A DNA stretch of 10,019 bases from Methanofollis sp. Lineage in GTDB: Archaea; Halobacteriota; Methanomicrobia; Methanomicrobiales; Methanofollaceae. Numbering within the stretch: position 1 is the first letter of the stretch; every line of letters starts with the position of its first letter. The notes below the pieces were generated by a model. It had not been told where the DNA came from. It saw nothing but the letters and a program-made list of their open reading frames with translations, and ran no database searches. The DNA lies in contig JAQVHG010000064.1 in NCBI GenBank assembly GCA_028696365.1, forward strand, positions 1 through 10,019, given 5' to 3'. Positions 4,744-10,019 of the stretch are shown in pieces. The translations under genes and the position numbers were made by a program.

Positions 4744-5920
4744 GGCGCACACGGCAATTCATCCCTCTTCTCATCACCGAGCCCTCGCGATCGCCTTCTG
4801 TGCGGTCTTCGTCTCGATGGCGGGACTCGGCGTCATCAGTCCGCTCATGCCCTACTATGCCAGGGCGCTCGACGCCTCCGGTCTGCTTCTCGGGCTCATC
4901 TTTGCGGCCTTCCCTCTTGCCCGCGGGATCTTCTCCCCCTATGCCGGGGCTCTCTCTGACCGGGAGGGACGGCGGTGGTTCGTCGTCGCCGGGCTCCTCG
5001 GGTTCGCGCTTGCCTCGGCGCTCTACCCCTTTGCGGCGACCGCCCCCACACTCTTTCTGGTGAGGTTCCTCCACGGCACCGCGGCTGCGGTGGTGATCAC
5101 CGTTGCCATGGCAAGCATGGCCGAATCAGCGCCGCCGGGCCACGAAGGGATGGCGATGGGGATCTATCACACCGCGATCTACCTGGGCATGGCCACCGGG
5201 CCGTTCATCGGCGGGGTGATCAGCGAGCATGCCGGAGTGGAGGGAGCGTTTGCCGCGATGGCCCTGGTTGCCAGTGCGACCGGACTCCTCGCCCTCGGTC
5301 TTCCTGGGGGGACGCCAAGGACCACCCCCGCCTCGTCGGGGCACTCGTTCCATGCGATCGCCACCGATCCCGGCATGAAGGGCATCCTGGTCTTTAGGGC
5401 GGTCCATGCCCTCGGGCGCGGCGGGATCCTGGCCTTCGTCCCGATCTTTGCCTCGACGCTCGCGATAGGGCCCACGGGCGTCGGCATCCTCCTCTTCGTC
5501 CACATCCTGGCCATCGCCGTCCTCCAGATCCCGTCAGGCGAACTGGCCGACCATGGCAACAGGAGGGGCCTGGTCTTCGCCGGGTCGGTCGTCTCCTCGG
5601 TGGCCCTCCTCCTCATCCCGTTCACCAGCGACTTCGTCACCCTCCTCCTTGCCTGCTCGGCGACAAGCCTCGGTACCGCTCTCTCCATGCCCGCGGCCGC
5701 CACCATGGCCGTACAGCGGGGAAAGGTCTGGGGGGTGGGGGCGTCGCTCGGGGTCTTCAACACCGCTTTTTCCATCGGGATGATCATAAGTCCCCTCCTC
5801 TCAGGTGCCGTCATGGACGTCGCCGGGGTCTTTGGGGTCTTCTGGACGGCCGGTGCCATCGGGCTTCTCGGGAGCCTCTACTTCTGGGTCATGTCGCGGG
5901 AAGCGGTGCCGCCCAGGTGA
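4740..5920 (+). CDS. Major facilitator superfamily transporter, apparent 1-nt frameshift near its 5' end
   Basis: This is a predicted 12-helix MFS exporter of unknown substrate. Helices are evident throughout; motif A (GALSDREGRRW) follows TM2, and a degenerate equivalent (GELADHGNRRG) sits in the second half. The frame holding the body first offers an ATG at 4817, but that cuts off most of TM1: in-frame residues before it read RALAIAFCAVFVS and clearly belong to the helix. No ATG, GTG or TTG exists upstream in that frame. A GTG at 4740, overlapping the trmO stop, opens a different frame (MRRTRQFIPLLITE) that is an ideal MFS N-terminus. One missing nucleotide around 4779-4784 would join the two into a protein of about 393 residues. 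The choice is between a sequencing error, a recent mutation or recoding. The gene converges with the AOR gene and overlaps its 3' end by about 32 bp. A short T5 run (5937-5941) may end its transcript. Confidence 0.85.
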
Positions 5921-7691
5921 TCCCGAGCGCCTCCAATTTTTCAGGCCCGGGGACCCCGTGCCGGTCCCAGCCGCGGGCCCGGTAATATTCTGAGAGCAGA
6001 GGCTCGCGCCTCCAGACCCTCCCTCTGGGTGCGCCGTCGGTGAGCGGCCCGGCAAGCAGGCGGGCCGGCAGGGTGTCGTCTGCGCGCGTGAACCCTGCCC
6101 TGAGATTGAAGAGCAGCTGCAGGTTCCAGATCCGCTCGCCGATCACCATCAGGTCGGCGGCAGTCGTCTCCATCCCGGTCACCCCCATGACCAGCGCCGC
6201 ATAGTCGACGGCGTCGAGGGCGAAGGAGGTGAAGAGACAGATCCCGATCGAGTCGATGGCGGCGGTGAGGTCCTGGAAGGCCTTCGTCCATTCCGCCTTC
6301 CCCTCGCTGGTGAAGGGGTCGAGGGCCTCAGGGAGGCCGAGCACCTCCGGCGAGATGAGGTAGGCATAGACATGGTCGCCGCCCCGCACCGAAGTGGCAT
6401 AGGCCAGGCCGTGCCCCTGGAGCCCGCGGGGGTCATAGGCCGGGAGGTCCTGTCCCTTCACGCTCATCGAGAGTTCAGGGTGGCCGTGCCGCCGCGTAAA
6501 AGCGGCGCTCCCCTCGGCAAGTGCGTCGCCGATCCCCTGCCGTTCGCCGATCGCCTCGACCAGACCGAGGACCTTCTCGCACTCCCCGAACCTGATCCCG
6601 GTGTCGAGGTATCCTCGCTCATTCATCTCCATCGCCGCGGCGATCGCCCCGCCGACCGAGATGGTGTCAAGCCCGAGTTCGTTGCAGAGGTTGTTCGCCC
6701 TGATCACCATCCCGAGGTCGTGGCACCCGATGTTCGGCCCGAAGGCCCAGACCGTCTCGTACTCAGGGCCGTCCCCCTCGACCCCGTCGATCTCGGTGAG
6801 CCTCCCGCAGCAGACCATGCACGAGTAGCAACACTTCTTGCTCTTGAGATACTGCTCGGAAAGTTCCTCGCCTGAGACCGCCCCGGCATCGGGGTCGTAG
6901 CCGCGCTGGAAGTTCCTGGTCGGCAGGATGCGGTGTTCGTTGATGATGTTGACCAGGACCGCCGTCCCATAGGTCGGGAGACCGGTGCCGGTCACCGGGT
7001 TCTCCCTGAGTTTTGCCCTGGCCGCAGCCTTCAGTCTCTTCAGCCCTTCGGGATCGGCGACCTCGGCCTTCTGCTCGCCCCGTGCGGCGACGGCCTTGAG
7101 GTTCTTCGCCCCCATCACCGCCCCGACCCCACCCCGCCCCGACGACCTGAAGGTCTCGTTCATCACCGAGGAGATCGGGCTCAGGCGTTCTCCGGCCGGA
7201 CCGATACAGAGTACCTCGGTCGAGGGTCCGAGGGTCTCGGCCTCGATCGCCCGTACCGTCTCGCTCACCCGTTTCCCCCAGCACCCAGAAGCGTCCCTGA
7301 TCTCGGCCTCCCCGTCATTGACCCAGAGATAGACCGGGCGTTCGGCCCGCCCGGTGACGATGATCCCGTCGAATTCCGCTCTCTTCAACTCCTTCCCAAA
7401 AAATCCTCCTGAGTTCGCACTCGTGAGCGTCCTGGTCAGGGGCGACCTGGTGACGATGTCGAAGCGTGACCCCAGGGGGACCCCGCTGCCGGTCAGCGGC
7501 CCGGTGGCAATGACCAGCGGGTTTTCAGGACTGAGCGGCTCGGTCGAGGCGTCGATCATCTCGGCGAGAAGCCTCACCCCCAGGCCCCGGCCCCCAAGAT
7601 AGTCGCGCTTCCACTCGTCAGGATAGGGGCGTGCTCTGCACGTCCCTGCAGTGAGGTCAACCGCAAGGAGACGGTTGGCATACCCTTTCAT
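5889..7691 (-). CDS. aor: Aldehyde ferredoxin oxidoreductase family tungstoenzyme
   Basis: This is a predicted cytoplasmic tungstopterin enzyme that oxidises aldehydes to carboxylic acids and passes electrons to ferredoxin. From the ATG at 7691 it has 600 residues, close to the roughly 605 of Pyrococcus furiosus AOR. The N-terminal domain shows YLGGRGLGVRLL, GPLTGSGVPLGSRFD, SANSGGFFGKELK and SGRGGVGAVMGAKNLKAV, all typical of the cofactor-binding part. The Fe4S4 ligands fall in CCYSCMVCCG at Cys288, Cys291 and Cys295, the same numbers as in P. furiosus. The fourth is Cys485 in DSIGICLF (Cys494 there). GPEYET and RGGDH probably hold the catalytic Glu and His. Two additional Cys (287, 294) flank the cluster ligands. 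The start is chosen by GGAGAGAGGAGAGAGT immediately upstream; the frame extends 12 residues further but without a ribosome site. The substrate cannot be told from sequence. Confidence 0.93.
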   Translation of the reverse strand: MKGYANRLLAVDLTAGTCRARPYPDEWKRDYLGGRGLGVRLLAEMIDASTEPLSPENPLVIATGPLTGSGVPLGSRFDIVTRSPLTRTLTSANSGGFFGKELKRAEFDGIIVTGRAERPVYLWVNDGEAEIRDASGCWGKRVSETVRAIEAETLGPSTEVLCIGPAGERLSPISSVMNETFRSSGRGGVGAVMGAKNLKAVAARGEQKAEVADPEGLKRLKAAARAKLRENPVTGTGLPTYGTAVLVNIINEHRILPTRNFQRGYDPDAGAVSGEELSEQYLKSKKCCYSCMVCCGRLTEIDGVEGDGPEYETVWAFGPNIGCHDLGMVIRANNLCNELGLDTISVGGAIAAAMEMNERGYLDTGIRFGECEKVLGLVEAIGERQGIGDALAEGSAAFTRRHGHPELSMSVKGQDLPAYDPRGLQGHGLAYATSVRGGDHVYAYLISPEVLGLPEALDPFTSEGKAEWTKAFQDLTAAIDSIGICLFTSFALDAVDYAALVMGVTGMETTAADLMVIGERIWNLQLLFNLRAGFTRADDTLPARLLAGPLTDGAPRGRVWRREPLLSEYYRARGWDRHGVPGPEKLEALGITWAAPLPAT

Positions 7692-7726
7692 ACTCTCTCC
7701 TCTCTCTCCCATGGACGTCGTCGGCA

Positions 7727-7740
7727 TGATAAAGGTAACC
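7727..7740 (-). promoter_or_regulatory. Possible AOR promoter (TATA-like)
   Basis: On the minus strand, GGTTACCTTTATCATG contains the TATA-like CTTTATC about 40 nt before the AOR start. Its spacing predicts a start point near 7707, just ahead of the GGAGAG ribosome site. A second candidate, CTTAAATAG at 7818-7826 on the same strand, would give a leader of about 100 nt. Confidence 0.4.
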
Positions 7741-7813
7741 TGGCGACCATGTCCACGGCCAGGACAGGGGAGCGCGGCATTCTGGTCTCTATCCTGACCC
7801 TGTTGCCCATATC

Positions 7814-7850
7814 TAAACTATTTAAGGGCCGTGCAAACAGATACTTATAG
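7814..7850 (+). promoter_or_regulatory. Promoter region of the Mrp/NBP35 gene
   Basis: The A/T-rich stretch TAAACTATTTAAGGG (7814-7828) fits an archaeal TATA box. Transcription would begin near 7848, giving a leader of roughly 35 nt that includes GAGGAG at 7873-7878 ahead of the ATG at 7885. A second A/T block, ATACTTATAG (7841-7850), is too near the ribosome site to be the main box. The same TTTAA core may also serve the divergent AOR gene. Confidence 0.5.
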
Positions 7851-7884
7851 AAGTGTTGAGAGCACACGAAATGAGGAGATAGTC

Positions 7885-8766
7885 ATGGCAGAGAATCAGT
7901 CTCAACAGGGATCAGAGTGCGAAGGCAACTGCAGCACCTGCCCGAGCGCCAAGAAGGACGAGAACGGACAGGCCACCTGCGGCCTCCCGCCAAAGGTACA
8001 GATGAACGTAAAGCACGTGATCCTTGTCCTCTCAGGCAAGGGAGGGGTGGGCAAGACCACAGTCTCGGTCAACCTCGCCTTCGCCCTCGCAAACCACGGC
8101 AAGAACGTCGGTCTCCTTGACCTGGATATCCACGGCCCAAATGTCCCGAAGATGGTCGGGGTCGAGGGAGAGCGCCTGATGGTCGCGGGCAACAAGATCG
8201 AGCCCGTCCATGTGACCGGCAATCTCTCGGTGGTCTCGATGGAGTTCCTCCTCCCTGACGACGAGACCCCGGTGATCTGGCGCGGGCCGATGAAGATGAC
8301 GGCGATCAAGCAGTTCCTTGAGGACGTCAACTGGGGCGACCTCGACTACCTGGTCGTCGATCTCCCGCCAGGCACCGGCGACGAGGCCCTCTCCATCATC
8401 CAACTCGCCCCGCAGATCGAGGGCGCGGTCATCGTCACCACCCCGCAGGGCGTCTCGACGCTGGACTCGAAGAAGGCGGTCCGCTTTGTCGAGAAACTCG
8501 ACCTCAAGGTCATCGGGATCATCGAGAACATGAGCGGGCTCATATGCCCTGACTGCGGCAAGGAGATCGATATCTTCGGCAAGGGCGGCGGCAAGGTCGC
8601 GGCCGAGGAACTCAAGGTCCCATACCTCGGGGCCATTCCGATCGACCCGGCGATGCGTGAGGCCGGCGACGAAGGCAGACCGTTCATCATCAGGCACAAC
8701 GACTCGCCGTCCTGGAAGGCGATCGACGCCGTGATGGAGAACCTCGTCAAGAACGTCGAGGAGTAA
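7885..8766 (+). CDS. Mrp/NBP35-type ATP-binding iron-sulfur cluster carrier
   Basis: This is a predicted cytosolic P-loop ATPase of 293 residues that assembles or carries [4Fe-4S] clusters for target enzymes. The deviant Walker A SGKGGVGKTT is at residues 50-59, followed by LLDLDIHGPNVP (77-88) and VVDLPPGTGDE (157-167). IENMSGLICPDC contains the CxxC pair Cys221/Cys224 that binds the bridging cluster in the homodimer. An N-terminal four-Cys segment (Cys12, Cys16, Cys19, Cys32) resembles eukaryotic Nbp35, and many short archaeal forms lack it. The ATG at 7885 follows GAGGAGAT; a longer frame from GTG 7831 overlaps the promoter and is rejected. The next gene begins at the base after the stop. 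Divergence from the AOR gene, an Fe-S enzyme, is suggestive but does not prove a shared role. Confidence 0.95.
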   Translation: MAENQSQQGSECEGNCSTCPSAKKDENGQATCGLPPKVQMNVKHVILVLSGKGGVGKTTVSVNLAFALANHGKNVGLLDLDIHGPNVPKMVGVEGERLMVAGNKIEPVHVTGNLSVVSMEFLLPDDETPVIWRGPMKMTAIKQFLEDVNWGDLDYLVVDLPPGTGDEALSIIQLAPQIEGAVIVTTPQGVSTLDSKKAVRFVEKLDLKVIGIIENMSGLICPDCGKEIDIFGKGGGKVAAEELKVPYLGAIPIDPAMREAGDEGRPFIIRHNDSPSWKAIDAVMENLVKNVEE

Positions 8767-9078
8767 ATGGACCAGTATCTCAGGGTGCTCCAGGGGGCCG
8801 GGGAGCCCCTGGAGATCTATACCGAGATCGCCGCGGCCCTGGCAGATATCACGACGTTCCCCGACCGGATTGAACCGATCGCCGCCGCAGCCTCTGCCCT
8901 TCCTGACCCAGACCTCGAACACCTCCGCTTTGCGCTGGTACGCCTCCAGGTCTATGCCGACATCCACCGCTATGAGAATATCGAACAGATGCAGTGGATG
9001 AAGTACGTCGCTCAGGTGCTTGAGCGGGCCATCTATGGCTCCCTCATGCTGGAGTCAGACTCTTCTTCAGGCGAATAG
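8767..9078 (+). CDS. Small acidic protein of unknown function, co-transcribed with Mrp/NBP35
   Basis: This 103-residue protein is not recognised. Its ATG directly follows the Mrp TAA stop (TAAATGG), and GAGGAG at 8758-8763 inside the end of mrp is its ribosome site, so it is almost surely translated from the same mRNA. The protein looks soluble and all-helical: no signal peptide, no membrane segment, no Cys, and amphipathic segments at about 11-27 and 48-66. One region is rich in aromatic and Met residues (YENIEQMQWMKYVAQVLERA, about 69-88). The C-terminus is Ser/Asp/Glu-rich (ESDSSSGE). Codon usage matches its neighbours. It may be a partner or adaptor of the Fe-S carrier, but this is inferred only from the abutting genes. 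It is followed by a strong terminator. Confidence 0.82.
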   Translation: MDQYLRVLQGAGEPLEIYTEIAAALADITTFPDRIEPIAAAASALPDPDLEHLRFALVRLQVYADIHRYENIEQMQWMKYVAQVLERAIYGSLMLESDSSSGE

Positions 9079-9085
9079 AGTCTCC

Positions 9086-9108
9086 TGATTTTTTTTTCGT
9101 CTTTTTTG
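9086..9108 (+). terminator. Strong double T-tract terminator after the mrp operon
   Basis: Nine T residues (9089-9097) followed by CG and TC and six more T residues (9102-9107) begin 11 nt after the stop of the small gene. This is the clearest terminator in the window and closes the two-gene operon. Confidence 0.75.
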
Positions 9109-9109
9109 A

Positions 9110-9254
9110 TCACCGCTCGAAGACCAGCGAGCCATCACCACAATCGCTGAAGTTCGCATCTCGAAACATTCCATATGAGCGTATCCCAAAACACTCTCTG
9201 GGTGAACATCTCCTCAAACCGAAGCACTTCTTTCCAGGGATTCTGAACCCTATC
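9110..9254. other. Gene-free spacer after the mrp operon
   Basis: No credible gene, RNA or promoter is visible. The only notable string is GAGCGTATCCCAAAACACTC (9177-9196), which resembles a segment downstream of element A (1948-1963) and an inverted segment near 9493-9508. It may be a fragment of a related mobile element. Confidence 0.4.
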
Positions 9255-9420
9255 CTCGACCGAGGGGCTTGCTGCCCCCCAGACTCTCCGCCAATGAAGA
9301 TTGGCGGAGGATTGCGTCCTGTCTTCATAGTCATTTCTCAGCCTTCCGCCCCAATCGCAATCCCGGGGGTCCGGGCGGCACTCGCCCCCGGCAGGAGCAT
9401 AAGGGAAGCCGATGGATGCA
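9255..9420. mobile_element. Decayed copy E of the element A family (interior only)
   Basis: This stretch has the same order of parts as the interior of element A. First comes a GC hairpin (GGGGC at 9264-9268 and GCCCC at 9274-9278, followed by CCAGAC and CCGCC). Then comes a middle part ending CAGCCTTCCGCCCCAATC. Last is a 27-bp hairpin module at 9364-9390 identical to 1821-1847 in A. The right side (CGGCAGGAGCATAAGGGAAG) resembles the reversed element C. No terminal inverted repeats are recognisable at its borders, so it is a relic. Confidence 0.55.
9286..9309. repeat. Perfect 10-bp inverted repeat with GAAG loop
   Basis: CTCCGCCAAT (9286-9295) pairs with ATTGGCGGAG (9300-9309) around a GAAG tetraloop. 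The palindrome reads equally on both strands, apart from the loop. No T-tract follows, so an ordinary terminator is unlikely. It lies within relic E and has no counterpart in element A. Confidence 0.8.
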
Positions 9421-9517
9421 TGGTTGCACTACAAAGAGATGAGGATCTCTCAATCATCATCCTTCGCGATCTACTCCGAGGAGAAGAGCTAGAATGTTTT
9501 GGGATGACCTCTATGAG

Positions 9518-9780
9518 AGCTCTGTAGAATTCACCATAAACCTCAGGCTCAAGTATACGGGATGGATTCGTGCTCTCTCTTCAGAGATGGAGAAGACCGT
9601 GTGCATCGCCGCCCCCGCCTATCCTCAGCGCGGGGAGGGTCCGGTGGGCATTCACCCCCCAACACACGATACGACGGTAAAGATCCCTGTGATAAGGGCA
9701 GGTCTCCTGATCATCACGCCTTCCCAAACATCGGTGCTGGGGGTGCTACTCCCAGACCCTACTGGATGAAGATAGGACGG
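9518..9780. mobile_element. Decayed copy F with one recognisable end
   Basis: AGCTCTGTAGAATTC (9518-9532) matches the left-end consensus GGCTCTGTAGAA. Inside are a diverged form of the shared hairpin module (GGGTCCGGTGGGCATTCACC, 9637-9656), then CCCCCCAACACACGATA (9655-9671), which recalls the CCCCCCCGCCACACGATA of element A. Last is a hairpin CTGGGGG / CTCCCAG at 9737-9755. No matching right end was found before element D. Short open frames here have no ribosome site and no recognisable protein text. Confidence 0.45.
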
Positions 9781-9813
9781 AGAAAGCAGAAGAGGGAATT
9801 ATTCAGAAGGGAT

Positions 9814-9934
9814 GGCTCTGTAGAAACCCTCACCTATCGTGTAGAGGAGGTGCGTGTCACCCACCTTCCCACCCCTTTGGCCTGGGGCGCGGCCCCCCAC
9901 CAGAGAGCTTCATCAAGAACATTTCTACAGAGCC
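9814..9934. mobile_element. MITE-like element D, short form (121 bp), both ends intact
   Basis: The left end GGCTCTGTAGAAACCCTCAC (9814-9833) equals that of element C. The right end ATTTCTACAGAGCC (9921-9934) is the perfect inverse of the first 13 bases. The interior shares GTCACCCACCTTCC with element A read in reverse, and the stretch before the right end (TTCATCAAGA) also matches A, so D looks like A with about 110 bp of its centre removed. A small GC hairpin (GGGGC at 9884-9888, GCCCC at 9892-9896) remains. The flanks show no clear target duplication; a T-rich run (TATTTTT) adjoins the right end. Confidence 0.8.
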
Positions 9935-9959
9935 TATTTTTCAAAGAATCGCTAGATTT

Positions 9960-9990
9960 TCATCTTATATACACTTCTCAAGAGTTATAT
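9960..9990 (+). promoter_or_regulatory. Possible promoter of a gene beyond the right edge
   Basis: After element D, base composition turns A/T-rich. CTTATATACAC (9964-9974) is a good match to an archaeal TATA box, with GTTATATTTCC at 9983-9993 as an alternative. No start codon with a ribosome site is seen before the window ends, so the gene it would serve is hypothetical. Confidence 0.4.
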
Positions 9991-10019
9991 TTCCATTACC
10001 TACGTCCCTCCTCTCTAAA

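Noticed and set aside
5179..5859. 226-residue frame antisense to the MFS gene
   Set aside because: This is typical of high-GC codon-position shadows. The plus-strand frame has clear MFS motifs and the antisense protein has none.
4817..5920. ATG 4817 as the true start of the MFS transporter
   Set aside because: It would remove most of the first transmembrane helix and has no ribosome site. The frameshifted start at 4740 fits much better.
6372..7412. Plus-strand frames within the AOR gene
   Set aside because: The AOR reading is unambiguous; these frames are Arg/Pro/Leu-rich shadows.
7831..7884. Upstream GTG start for the Mrp protein
   Set aside because: It lies at or before the predicted transcription start and lacks a ribosome site. 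ATG 7885 has GAGGAG at the right distance and begins the four-Cys segment properly.
8032..8967. 311-residue frame antisense to the Mrp gene
   Set aside because: It spans two real genes, has no ribosome site and no recognisable motifs. It results from GC-rich third positions in the sense genes.
9294..9769. Two short plus-strand frames (77 and 91 residues) in the right-hand repeat region
   Set aside because: They cross hairpins and repeat modules, lack ribosome sites and show no transposase-like or other recognisable protein text.

Overview
The window looks like chromosomal DNA of a GC-rich methanogenic archaeon, most likely Methanomicrobiales (Methanofollis/Methanoculleus-like). This rests on the gene content: an Mrp/NBP35 ATPase with an N-terminal Cys cluster, a tungsten-type aldehyde ferredoxin oxidoreductase, a short Clp1-like RNA kinase, a DUF2721-like membrane protein and a Cas4-like nuclease. 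Archaeal TATA-like boxes, purine-rich ribosome binding sites and plain oligo-T terminators support it. The taxon is an inference; no rRNA or other marker gene is present.

Layout. 1-1170 (minus): a Clp1-like polynucleotide kinase followed by the 5' end of a drug-export type ABC ATPase that runs off the window. 1249-1671 (plus): a two-CBS-domain protein, divergent from the kinase and apparently sharing one near-symmetrical TATA region. 1672-2244: a gene-free repeat region. 2245-2703: a DUF2721-like membrane protein with a GTG start. 2704-3071: a second repeat region. 3072-5920 (plus): a tight cluster of RNase HI, a membrane-anchored Cas4-like PD-(D/E)XK nuclease, a TrmO-like tRNA methyltransferase and an MFS transporter, in which each gene's start overlaps the previous stop. 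5889-7691 (minus): aldehyde ferredoxin oxidoreductase, convergent with the MFS gene and overlapping it by about 32 bp. 7885-9078 (plus): the Mrp/NBP35 Fe-S ATPase and an abutting 103-residue protein of unknown function, ended by a strong T-tract. 9110-10019: about 900 bp without a credible gene, made of decayed and intact copies of the same repeat family.

The most notable structures are: (1) a family of non-autonomous, MITE-like elements with GGCTCTGTAGAAA / TTTCTACAGAGCC ends and GC-rich internal hairpins, seen in at least seven intact or broken copies in three intergenic regions; (2) a Cas4-like nuclease whose fold is interrupted by two transmembrane segments, encoded between RNase HI and TrmO and with no CRISPR array or other cas gene in view; (3) an apparent 1-nt frameshift at the very 5' end of the MFS gene. 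No complete new defence or metabolic system can be demonstrated from this window alone.
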